A DNA stretch of 64,000 nucleotides from Actinocatenispora comari (GTDB lineage Bacteria; Actinomycetota; Actinomycetes; Mycobacteriales; Micromonosporaceae): positions 1 through 64,000 of the forward strand of contig NZ_BOPO01000039.1 in assembly GCF_017312725.1 (NCBI RefSeq). Reading direction: 5' to 3'. Below are positions 43,331-57,484 of the stretch, piece after piece. The notes below the pieces were generated by a model. That model saw nothing but the letters and a program-made list of their open reading frames with translations, made no database searches and was not told where the DNA came from. How positions within the stretch are numbered: the stretch's first letter is position 1; each line of letters opens with the position of its first letter. Made by a program: the position numbers and the translations under genes.

Positions 43331-43345
43331 TACCCCCGAGGGGTA
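43331..43345. promoter_or_regulatory. CsoR/CstR-like operator upstream of thioredoxin
   Basis: TACCCC-CGA-GGGGTA is an inverted repeat 20 bp before the trx start. The TACCCC...GGGGTA pattern is characteristic of CsoR-superfamily sites (copper-sensing CsoR or persulfide-sensing CstR). Placed between promoter and RBS it would block transcription. No CsoR-family gene is in the window. Confidence 0.55.
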
Positions 43346-43365
43346 TCGATCCGGAAGGGGACGCC

Positions 43366-43743
43366 GTGCCGACCGTCGAGTTGACCAAGGACAACTTCAA
43401 CAGCACGCTGGAGAGCAACGACACCGTGCTGATCGACTTCTGGGCCAGTTGGTGCGGCCCGTGCAAGATGTTCGCACCGGTGTACGAGAAGGCCGCGGAG
43501 AGCAATCCCGACCTGGTGTTCGGCAAGGTCGACACCGAGGCGCAGCAGGAGCTCGCGGCCGCGTTCGACATCCGGTCGATCCCGACGCTGATGATCGTCC
43601 GGGACAAGATCGTGGTGTTCTCGCAGCCGGGCGCGTTGCCCGAGTCGGCGCTGACCGACGTCATCGACCAGGCCCGCAAGCTGGACATGGACGAGGTGCG
43701 GGCCAGCGTCGCCGACCAGCAGAGCGGCGACGCGCAGGCCTGA
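43366..43743 (+). CDS. trxA: Thioredoxin
   Basis: A 125-residue thioredoxin, reducing protein disulfides in the cytoplasm. Redox site WASWCGPCK with Cys30 and Cys33; the cis-proline region is RSIPTLMIVRDK. GTG start at 43366 after GGAAGGGG; the longer open frame upstream is not coding. A short charged tail (DEVRASVADQQSGDAQA) extends beyond the usual length of about 105-110. Preceded by a CsoR/CstR-like operator, and closed by an 18-bp stem terminator. Confidence 0.93.
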   Translation: MPTVELTKDNFNSTLESNDTVLIDFWASWCGPCKMFAPVYEKAAESNPDLVFGKVDTEAQQELAAAFDIRSIPTLMIVRDKIVVFSQPGALPESALTDVIDQARKLDMDEVRASVADQQSGDAQA

Positions 43744-43761
43744 CCGGCCACCGCGGTCACT

Positions 43762-43801
43762 CGACGGCGCGGATCCGACCACGGTCGGGTCCGCGCCGTC
43801 G
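43762..43801 (+). terminator. Terminator after thioredoxin gene
   Basis: A long stem, 43762-43779 pairing with 43784-43801 (one G:T wobble, 4-nt loop), 18 nt past the stop codon. Confidence 0.8.
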
Positions 43802-43931
43802 TCGTTGCCCGGGCGGTCGGCCGCCACCGCAGGTCTCACCGAACCGGGGCGAACCGCCCACACCATGGCAGGTGCGCGTGCCCGGAATGACGCTCGGTGC
43901 ACTTGTTCGCTGACGGTGAAACCAGCTGGGG

Positions 43932-43952
43932 AATGAGTCGGGTCGGCTCAAG
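43932..43952. promoter_or_regulatory. HAIR-like HspR binding site upstream of lon
   Basis: AATGAGT-N7-GCTCAAG matches the HspR inverted repeat consensus (CTTGAGT-N7-ACTCAAG) at 11 of 14 arm positions with the correct 7-nt spacer. In Streptomyces, HspR represses dnaK, clpB and lon through HAIR sites. TTGACC at 43954-43959 may be a -35 element. So heat-shock derepression of lon is expected here. Confidence 0.65.
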
Positions 43953-43990
43953 GTTGACCGGGGCGAGTACGAGGAACGGAGCCCCAACAC

Positions 43991-46363
<2,373 letters not shown>

Positions 46364-46377
46364 CCCGCGACACCAGC

Positions 46378-46414
46378 CGGCGGGCGCCGATCCACCGCGG
46401 ATCGGCGCCCGCCG
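46378..46414. terminator. Terminator of lon
   Basis: A perfect 16-bp stem (46378-46393 pairing with 46399-46414) and a 5-nt loop, 15 nt after the lon stop. It is convergent with the DoxX-like gene. The remainder of 46415-46582 shows no further gene. Confidence 0.85.
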
Positions 46415-46582
46415 CCGTCTCTGTCACCCGGGAGCCCGCTGTCCGCTGCGGCACGCCGGCGCCGGGACCGCCGTCGTCCGACCGCGTGGCCGGGCGCCGG
46501 GACCGCGGTCATCCGGACCGCGCGGCGCGACCCGACGTTGCGCCGTCGCGCGCCGCACCGCCGCCGGAGTACGGGTCGCGGG

Positions 46583-47017
46583 TCAGCGGTTGCGGTGCCG
46601 GCGCTCGGCGATGGCCTCGACCAGGAACCCGAGCGCCATCCCGAGCAGCCAGAAGTCCTTCGCCAGCGGTACGCCCTGCTCGGTGGGCACCGGGCTGCCC
46701 GGCTTGTGCACCCCGGGCGTACGCAGGTACATGCCGACCAGGCCGCCGGAGAACCCGGCGAGGCCGAGGCCGGCCACCGCGGTCGGCACCACCGGGTTGA
46801 GCAGCGCGATGCCCAGCGCGATCTCCGCTGTGGACAGCAGCTTGACGAACCGCTGCGGCTGGATCCGCTTCAGGAACGGGTAGGCGCCGGACGCCATGCC
46901 GTGCAGCGACGCGGCGGTCTCCTCGTCGGCGTTTCGTTTGCTCAGGCCGGAGTTGAGCAGGAAGCCGCCGGCGGCCATCCGGGCCGGCAGGTGCGCGAGC
47001 TTGACCGGAAGTCCCAT
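46583..47017 (-). CDS. DoxX-like membrane protein
   Basis: A 144-residue membrane protein of the DoxX type. The ATG at 47017 (MGLPVKLAHLPARMAAGGF) follows AAAGG. Four hydrophobic segments: residues 13-24 at the N-terminus, FVKLLSTAEIALGIALLN, PTAVAGLGLAGFSGGLVGMYL, and FWLLGMALGFLVEAIA. A basic end RRHRNR follows. Function not established; DoxX-family proteins have been linked to sulfur and redox metabolism. It is divergent from the GH20 gene with a 209-bp spacer (47018-47226). Confidence 0.75.
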   Translation of the reverse strand: MGLPVKLAHLPARMAAGGFLLNSGLSKRNADEETAASLHGMASGAYPFLKRIQPQRFVKLLSTAEIALGIALLNPVVPTAVAGLGLAGFSGGLVGMYLRTPGVHKPGSPVPTEQGVPLAKDFWLLGMALGFLVEAIAERRHRNR

Positions 47018-47226
47018 CTGCCTTTCGTACCACCGTGACCCGGTCGCGGACGGCGGAACGGCGTATCGCCCGACCGTGCTCGTGTCGTCCACCGCGGACC
47101 GGCAGGGCCGAACGGACCAACCAGGCACACCGGTTGACAAGGAACCACGGACTGCGCGAACATGCTGCAAAATCCGCACCACGGCGCAGCTCTGCGCAGT
47201 GGATGCGTATGGCGACGGGAGGCCGC

Positions 47227-49260
47227 ATGTCCCGCTGGTCCGTTCTCGGTGCCGTCGCTACGGCGACCGCGCTGCTCACCCCGCTCCTGCCGGCCCTCGC
47301 CGCGCCGGCCGCCGGCAGCCCCGCCCACCCCGCCACCGCAGGACCGGCCGGAGCCGGCAGTACCGCCACCCGGAACGCCGCTCCGGTCACCGTGCCGGCG
47401 CTGCGGTCCTGGCACGGCGGCAGCGGGCAGTGGCGCTGGACCGACCGCAGCCGGATCGTGCTGGCGCCGGGCACCGCACCGCGGCTGCGGGACACCGCAA
47501 CCACGCTCGCCGCAGAGCTCGCCGAGGCGACCGGGCACCGTCCGGACGTGGTCGGCGGCCCGGCCCGCACCGGCGACGTGGCACTCGACCTCACCGGCGC
47601 GGACGCCACGGTGGGCGACCAGGGGTACCGGATGACGGTCGGTTCGGCGCTGCGGATCGCGGCGCCGAGCGTCACCGGCGACTTCTACGGCACCCGTACC
47701 CTGCTGCAGGCGATGCGCACCAGCGCGGACCGGCGCAGCGTGCCCCGCGGTACCGCGGTCGACTCGCCGAACGTGGGCACCCGCGGCGAGATGATCGACG
47801 TCGGCCGCAAGTACTACCCGGTCGACTACCTGAAGCAGCAGATCCGCCAGCTGGCCTGGTACAAGGAGAACACGCTGCACCTGCACCTGTCGGACTGGCG
47901 CGGGTTCCGGCTGCGGCTGCCGCAGTACCCGGGCCTGGCCGCCGACGAGGCCTACAGCGTGGCCGACATCCGGGAGCTGACCGACTACGCGCGGCGCTAC
48001 CACGTGACGATCATCCCGGAGATCGACCTGCCCGGGCACGCCACCGCGATCAGCGCGTACCGGCCCGACCTCGCGTTCTCCTGCTCGTCGATGTCGCGGC
48101 CGAACAGGTGGACCGGCTCGGACACCGACGGTTGGACGCTGGACGTCACCAACCCGGACACGGTGACGTTCCTGCGCGGGCTGGTGCGGGCGGTCGGCGC
48201 GCTGTTCCCCGGGCCGTACCTGAGCATCGGCGGCGACGAGCTGCCCGGCACGGCGAACCAGAACGCCTGCCCGGAGCTGGTCGACTACCAGCACCGGATG
48301 GGCTTCGCGTACCCCGGCGACGTCTTCGTGCACTTCATCGACCAGCTCGACGAGACGGTACGGGCGATGCACAAGTCGACGGTCGTCTGGCAGTGGTGGG
48401 ACTACCAGCAAACGGTGAGCATCGTGCCGAACCACGACGTGATCGTGGACGAGTGGCTGAGCGAGCCGACCGGTCGGGCCGCGGCCGGCTACCGCACCAT
48501 CGGCACCCGCGAGTCGACGCTCTACGTCAGTCCCGGGTTCGGCACCCGTCCCGGCCAGTACGGCTACGTCGATCCGCGCAGCGTCTACCGCGACTACCCG
48601 TTCACCGCGGCGGACGACATCCTCGGCTACCAGATCTCGCGCTGGTCGGACCACGCGGAGAGCCAGCCGGTGTCCTGGTTCGACTTCTGGGCCCGGCGGC
48701 CGCTCGCGGTCGTCGCGGACCGCACCTGGGCCGCACCGACCGGCGGCGACGTGCGCGCCTTCCTCGACCGGTACGACCGGGTCGGGGACGCCGACGTGAC
48801 CCGCACCGACCTGGCCGCGAACCCGGGCATGCTGTCGTCGGCGGGCTGGCAGGCGAGCGCGACGAGCGCGGAGACCACCGCCGAGGACGGTGCCGCGGCC
48901 AACGCCGTGGACAACGACCCGTACACGATCTGGCACTCCGACTACAGCGACGGGGCACCGACGCTGCCGCAGCGGTTGACCATCGACACCGGTGCGGCGC
49001 AACCGATCTCGGGATTCCGCTACCTGCCCCGGCAGGACGGCGGGGTCAACGGTCGGGTCGCCGGCTACCGGCTGTTGACCTCGACCGACGGCACCCGCTG
49101 GACGGTAGCGGCAAGCGGTACGTTGCCGGACACGCAGACCGAGACCGTGGTGCGGTTCGCGCCGACCACCGCCCGCTGGGTCGCCCTCGACGTCGAGTCC
49201 GAGCACGGGCCGAACGACCGGTACGCCTCGGTCGCCGAGCTGGACCTCGTCCGCGGCTGA
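47227..49260 (+). CDS. Secreted GH20 beta-N-acetylhexosaminidase with CBM32-like domain
   Basis: A 677-residue exported hexosaminidase removing terminal GlcNAc/GalNAc, for example from chitin oligomers. The ATG at 47227 has GGGAGG 4 nt upstream. Signal peptide residues 1-29 (RWSVLGAVATATALLTPLLPALA). A GH20b N-terminal domain covers about 45-165. The catalytic barrel runs about 170-510, with the substrate-assisted pair Asp337-Glu338 in SIGGDELPG, and HLHLSDWRGFRL, VTIIPEIDLPGHATA and STVVWQWWDY. Residues about 545-677 form an F5/8-type (CBM32) carbohydrate-binding domain (WHSDYSDGAPTLPQRLTID; YRLLTSTDGTRWTVAASG). Likely secreted for chitin or glycan use. Confidence 0.93.
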   Translation: MSRWSVLGAVATATALLTPLLPALAAPAAGSPAHPATAGPAGAGSTATRNAAPVTVPALRSWHGGSGQWRWTDRSRIVLAPGTAPRLRDTATTLAAELAEATGHRPDVVGGPARTGDVALDLTGADATVGDQGYRMTVGSALRIAAPSVTGDFYGTRTLLQAMRTSADRRSVPRGTAVDSPNVGTRGEMIDVGRKYYPVDYLKQQIRQLAWYKENTLHLHLSDWRGFRLRLPQYPGLAADEAYSVADIRELTDYARRYHVTIIPEIDLPGHATAISAYRPDLAFSCSSMSRPNRWTGSDTDGWTLDVTNPDTVTFLRGLVRAVGALFPGPYLSIGGDELPGTANQNACPELVDYQHRMGFAYPGDVFVHFIDQLDETVRAMHKSTVVWQWWDYQQTVSIVPNHDVIVDEWLSEPTGRAAAGYRTIGTRESTLYVSPGFGTRPGQYGYVDPRSVYRDYPFTAADDILGYQISRWSDHAESQPVSWFDFWARRPLAVVADRTWAAPTGGDVRAFLDRYDRVGDADVTRTDLAANPGMLSSAGWQASATSAETTAEDGAAANAVDNDPYTIWHSDYSDGAPTLPQRLTIDTGAAQPISGFRYLPRQDGGVNGRVAGYRLLTSTDGTRWTVAASGTLPDTQTETVVRFAPTTARWVALDVESEHGPNDRYASVAELDLVRG

Positions 49261-49377
49261 CCGGTCGTCGTCTGGCCGGCCGCGACTGGGTTGGTGTGCG
49301 ACCGGTCACCGACGGGAGTGCATCCCCGCCCGACCGCCTCTTGTCGAGCGACGGAGACGTTCGGGAGGGGATGCACG

Positions 49378-50655
49378 ATGCGCAGAAGGACGATGCTCGG
49401 GCTGGCGGCGGCCGTCGGTACCGCGGCGGCGACGCCGTCGCTGCTGACCGCCGCGCCGGCGGGCGCGACGCACCGACCGTGGTGCGAGGAGTACACGTCG
49501 CTCGGTGGCGGCCTGCACCCGGTGCACGTACTGCGGGTCGGCGCGCCGGCCGCGCGCCAGGTGCTGGTGCTGGTGGCCGGGCAGTTCGGGGCCGCCGGCA
49601 GCCTGCGGATGCTGGCCCGGGAACTGGCCGGCCGGCTGCCCGGCACCCAGGTGTGGGCGGTCGACCGCCGGGAGACGAACCTGGCCGACCTGTCCGGGCT
49701 GCGCGGCAACGACCCGGACCGGGCCGCGGACCGGTACCTGGCCGGACGGTACCGGTCGGTGAGTGCGGCGAGCGCGCCGTATGTCGCCGGATGGGGGCTG
49801 GCCACCGCGCTGACCGACCTGCGCCGGGTGGTGCGCGCCGCCCGGGCCGGCGGCCGGCGGGTGGTGCTCGGCGGCCACTCGTGGGGCGCGACGACGGCGC
49901 TGGCCTACGCGGCGTGGGACTTCGCCGGCCGGCCGGGGTACCGGGACCTCACCGGGCTGGTGTTGATCGACGGCGGGGTGCACGACGCGTTCGCCGGCGA
50001 GGGCGACGTGTACCGGGTGACGCCGGAGCAGGCCCGGGCGGGGCTGGCCGACATCGCCGCGGGTACGGTCTTCGACCCGTCGCTGACCATGGGCCGCACC
50101 GAGACGTACGCGATCCTGCAGCTGCTCGCCGGCCGGTACGCGGTGGCCGCGCCGGACGCGCCGTCCACGCTGGCCGGACGGCTGCCGGCACCGCTGCGGC
50201 CGCCGGGGCCGGTCAGCAACGCCGGCCTGCTCCGGTCCGAGTACGTCGACGCGCCGCTGGTGCCGGATCTGAGCGTGAACCCGGCGTACACGTCGATCGC
50301 GACGGTGGCGCGCACCCTGGCGGCGGCGCGGCCCGGCGCGTTCGAGTGGTACTGGCCGCAGCGGTTGACGCTGGACCTGTCCGCCGCGGACCCGTTCGCG
50401 CGCACCGCGACGACCGACCTGCTCGGCCTGCGGCTGTGCCACCCGACCGCGATCGACGTGCCGCTCTACTCGTTCCAGACCGGACTCACCCACGGCACCG
50501 CGAACGCCGCGGCCCGCTGGGTCGTCGCGCACTCCCGGATCTCGTCCGCCAGCTACGACGGGGACGACGCGATGACCCACCTGGACGCGCTGTGGGCCGA
50601 CCGCAACCCGATGCTGCGCACCCTCGTCCCGTTCCTGCGGCGGCTCGAGCCCTGA
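49378..50655 (+). CDS. Exported alpha/beta hydrolase
   Basis: A 425-residue alpha/beta hydrolase. The ATG at 49378 follows GGGAGGGG. An N-terminal RR-containing signal (MRRRTMLGLAAAVGTAAA) suggests Tat or Sec export. The nucleophile elbow is GGHSWGAT (Ser near residue 166). An oxyanion-side segment is LVLVAGQFGAAGS. A His in THLDALWADRNP near the end is the candidate catalytic base. A central insertion (about 215-330) gives a large lid. Substrate unknown; could be a lipase, esterase or peptidase. It converges on the MFS gene with a perfect 26-bp palindrome between them. Confidence 0.8.
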   Translation: MRRRTMLGLAAAVGTAAATPSLLTAAPAGATHRPWCEEYTSLGGGLHPVHVLRVGAPAARQVLVLVAGQFGAAGSLRMLARELAGRLPGTQVWAVDRRETNLADLSGLRGNDPDRAADRYLAGRYRSVSAASAPYVAGWGLATALTDLRRVVRAARAGGRRVVLGGHSWGATTALAYAAWDFAGRPGYRDLTGLVLIDGGVHDAFAGEGDVYRVTPEQARAGLADIAAGTVFDPSLTMGRTETYAILQLLAGRYAVAAPDAPSTLAGRLPAPLRPPGPVSNAGLLRSEYVDAPLVPDLSVNPAYTSIATVARTLAAARPGAFEWYWPQRLTLDLSAADPFARTATTDLLGLRLCHPTAIDVPLYSFQTGLTHGTANAAARWVVAHSRISSASYDGDDAMTHLDALWADRNPMLRTLVPFLRRLEP

Positions 50656-50715
50656 GCCGGAGCCGACGGCGCGCCGACCACCCCGCGCCGGGATGCCCGA
50701 CGGCACCGATCTCGT

Positions 50716-50741
50716 CGGTGGCGCCGGGCCCGGCGCCACCG
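50716..50741. terminator. Bidirectional 26-bp palindromic terminator
   Basis: A perfect 26-bp palindrome (50716-50741) centred on GGGCCC lies between two convergent genes, 4 nt from the MFS stop codon. It would form a stem of about 11 bp in either RNA. Confidence 0.75.
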
Positions 50742-50745
50742 CGGG

Positions 50746-52002
50746 TCAGGCGGTGGCGGCCGGGCGGGCGAGGGTGTGCAGCAGGGCGACGGCGGCGAGC
50801 GCGAGAGCCACGATCACCACCGCCATCGGTACCGGGGTGCCGGTGCCGGCGATGCCCACCAGCGGCGCCACCGCGCCCCCGACCACGAACTGCAGGACGC
50901 CGAGCACGGCCGAGGCGCTGCCGGCGATCGCGCCGTGCTCGGCCAGCGCCAGCGAGGTGGCGTTCGGGCTGACCAGCCCCACGCTCGCCACCACCGCGAA
51001 CAGCGCCGGCAGCACGAGCGGCAGCCCGGCCCCGGTGAGTACCGCGACGAGCAGCAGCGCCGCGCCGCCGGCAGACACGTATGCGCCCCTTCGCAGCAGC
51101 GCGGCCGGGCCGAACCGGTCGACCAGCCGGGCGGACAGCTGGCCGGCCGCGACGATGCCCACCGCGTTGCCGCCGAACACCAGCGCGAACAGCTGCGCGG
51201 ACATCCCGTACACGTCCTGCAACACGAACGAGCTGCCGGAGATGTAGGCGAACATCGCGCCGGACACGCAGCCGGAGGCGAGCGCCAGACCGAGGAAGCC
51301 ACGGTCGGCGAGCAGCACCCGGAACGCCCGGCCGGTGCCGCGCAGCCCGCCCCGCGAGGCGGCCGGGCCCGTCCCGGCGCGCTGCCGGCTCGGCCGGTGC
51401 GTCTCGGGCAGTCCGACCAGCACCGCGACCAGCAGCCCGGCGCCGACGACGGTCAGCACCACGAACACGCCGCGCCAGCTGGTGAACCGGAGCAGCTGGC
51501 CGCCGATCGTCGGTGCCAGTACCGGCGCGATGCCGTTGACCAGCATCAGCGTCGCGAACAGCTTGGCCACCCCGGTACCGGAGCGCAGGTCGCGGACCAC
51601 CGCCCGGGACAGTACCACGCCGGCGGCGCCGGACAGCCCCTGCACCAGGCGCAGCGCCACCAGCGCCCAGACGTTCGGGGCGAACGCGCACAGCACCGAG
51701 GCGAGCGTGTAGCAGACCAGGCCGACCAGCAGCGGGCGACGCCGGCCGAACACGTCCGACAGCGGGCCGGCGAGCAGCTGCCCGGCGGCGAGGCCGACCA
51801 GGCACGCGGTCAGGCTCAGCTGGGCCGCCGAGGCGGTGGTGGACAGCTGGGCGGTCAGCCGCGGCAGCGCGGGGAGGTACATGTCGATCGACAGCGGCGC
51901 GAACGCCGACAGGCCGCCGAGGATGAGGATGATCCGGACCGGGAGCCGCGGTGCGGATCGCAGCGCGTGGTCGGTGCCGTCCGCGGTCACGGGGGTGCTC
52001 AT
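50746..52002 (-). CDS. Bcr/CflA-type MFS drug efflux transporter
   Basis: A 418-residue inner-membrane MFS exporter of the Bcr/CflA (DHA1) family, likely exporting antibiotics or metabolites with proton antiport. Twelve helices are visible. Family signatures: LSIDMYLPALPRLTAQL on helix 1, GPLSDVFGRRRPLLVGL after helix 2, and LRLVQGLSGAAGVVLSRAVVRDL (motif C area). The ATG at 52002 (MSTPVTADG) follows GGAG; the frame is open to 52080. No regulator gene is adjacent. The start of the gap 52003-52146 holds a 14-bp direct repeat (TGACCCGGCACGCA at 52066 and 52081), otherwise no gene. Confidence 0.88.
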   Translation of the reverse strand: MSTPVTADGTDHALRSAPRLPVRIILILGGLSAFAPLSIDMYLPALPRLTAQLSTTASAAQLSLTACLVGLAAGQLLAGPLSDVFGRRRPLLVGLVCYTLASVLCAFAPNVWALVALRLVQGLSGAAGVVLSRAVVRDLRSGTGVAKLFATLMLVNGIAPVLAPTIGGQLLRFTSWRGVFVVLTVVGAGLLVAVLVGLPETHRPSRQRAGTGPAASRGGLRGTGRAFRVLLADRGFLGLALASGCVSGAMFAYISGSSFVLQDVYGMSAQLFALVFGGNAVGIVAAGQLSARLVDRFGPAALLRRGAYVSAGGAALLLVAVLTGAGLPLVLPALFAVVASVGLVSPNATSLALAEHGAIAGSASAVLGVLQFVVGGAVAPLVGIAGTGTPVPMAVVIVALALAAVALLHTLARPAATA

Positions 52003-52146
52003 CGTCGGGTACTCCGGGGCTCGGGGGTGCGCGCCCAGCCTGCCAACGTTTCCATCGGCGCGCAGTGACCCGGCACGCAATGACCCGGCACGCAGCCGGC
52101 GGCCGGAACGTCGACCGCGCCCGGCGACGCCGGCGGCCGGGAGCGG

Positions 52147-53187
52147 TCAGCGGGTGACGGGGGTGACGAGGTCGCCGGTGATGTCGGCGAGGGAGGAACA
52201 GCCGGCGAGGGTCATGGTCTCGCGCAGCTCGCCGGTGAGGGCGTCGAGCACGGCGGTGACGCCGGCCGCACCGGCCGCGGCGAGACCCCACAGGTACGGC
52301 CGGCCGATCAGGACGGCGGCGGCGCCGAGCGCGAGCGCCCGGAACACCGCTCCCCCGGTGCGGATCCCGCCGTCGACCAGCACCGGGACGTCGACGGCCG
52401 CCGCCACCTCGGGCAGCGCCACCGCGGTCGGTACGGCGCCGTCGAGCTGGCGCCCGCCGTGGTTGGAGACGATCACGCTGTCCGCGCCGTGCTCCACGGC
52501 GCGCAGCGCGTCGTCGGCACGCAGTACCCCCTTGACCGTCAGCGGCAACCCGAGGTCGGTCAGCCAGTCCAGGTCGGTCCAGGTGAGCGTGCGGTCCCAG
52601 CGGCTCGCGACGTGCGCCCGGGTGGAGCCGTCGCCGAGGTGGGTGGTGACCGCGGCGCCGGGCGGCAGCGGGCCGAGGGTGCCGTGCCGGCGGGAGCGTG
52701 GCCGGTGCCCCTCGACCGGGCGGTCGAGGGTGAGCACGATCCGCTCGTACCCGGCGGCGGCCGCGTTGCGCACGACCCGGCGGGTGTGCGCGCGGTCCTC
52801 GCTGACGTACAGCTGCAGCCAGCGCCGGCCCGGACCGGTCAGGTCGTGCAGGTCGGTGGTGGCGCTGGTGGCGAGGCAGTACACGGTGCCGGCGGCTGCC
52901 GCCGCGGCCGCCACCGCGGTCTCGCCGTCCGGGTGCAGGGCCCGTTGCCGCCCGGCCGGACCGAGCAGCACCGGGGTCGACAGCGGGCCTCCCAGCAGGG
53001 TGCCGGCGGTGTCGACGGTGCCGACGTCGACCATCATCCGGGGCCGCAGCCACCAGCGGTCCCAGGCGGCCTCGTTGCCGGTCACGGTGGTCTCCCGGCC
53101 GGCGCCGGCGGCCAGGAAGTCGCGGGTGGCCGGCGGCAGCAGCCGCTCGGCACGGTCGCGCAGTTCGGCGATGCTGGGATCGGACAT
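52147..53187 (-). CDS. FMN-dependent alpha-hydroxyacid dehydrogenase
   Basis: A 346-residue flavoprotein of the lactate dehydrogenase/glycolate oxidase/mandelate dehydrogenase family, oxidising L-2-hydroxyacids to 2-oxoacids. Motifs: PATRDFLAAGAGRETT at the start, WWLRPRMMVDVGTVDT, the Tyr in QLYVSEDRAHT, Lys in PLTVKGVL, and the catalytic His with Arg in SNHGGRQLDG (near residue 242). DGGIRTGGAVFRALALGAAAVLIGRPYLWGL (residues about 270-302) completes the FMN phosphate site. The ATG at 53187 appears leaderless: TATGCT ends 6 nt before it. Confidence 0.9.
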   Translation of the reverse strand: MSDPSIAELRDRAERLLPPATRDFLAAGAGRETTVTGNEAAWDRWWLRPRMMVDVGTVDTAGTLLGGPLSTPVLLGPAGRQRALHPDGETAVAAAAAAAGTVYCLATSATTDLHDLTGPGRRWLQLYVSEDRAHTRRVVRNAAAAGYERIVLTLDRPVEGHRPRSRRHGTLGPLPPGAAVTTHLGDGSTRAHVASRWDRTLTWTDLDWLTDLGLPLTVKGVLRADDALRAVEHGADSVIVSNHGGRQLDGAVPTAVALPEVAAAVDVPVLVDGGIRTGGAVFRALALGAAAVLIGRPYLWGLAAAGAAGVTAVLDALTGELRETMTLAGCSSLADITGDLVTPVTR

Positions 53188-53193
53188 GGCGCT

Positions 53194-53214
53194 AGCATAA
53201 CGCTCGTACTGTTA
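53194..53214. promoter_or_regulatory. Leaderless promoter and TAAC-N9-GTTA operator
   Basis: On the minus strand TATGCT (53199-53194) lies 6 nt before the ATG and serves as the -10. Overlapping it is TAAC-N9-GTTA (53198-53214), an inverted repeat of the kind bound by TetR-family repressors. Operator overlap with the -10 suggests repression. No TetR gene is adjacent. Confidence 0.5.
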
Positions 53215-53305
53215 GACCGGGTCGGCCGATCCCTGGAGCCGGACCACCGCGCCGCCGAGGCGCCGACGATCGGCGCGGTGCCGGGAAGTGACCGCCCGGC
53301 ACCGG

Positions 53306-57484
<4,179 letters not shown>

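Noticed and set aside
52066-52094. Two-copy 14-bp direct repeat (TGACCCGGCACGCA)
   Set aside because: Only two copies in a short spacer; too little to call an operator or element, so only mentioned in the MFS entry.
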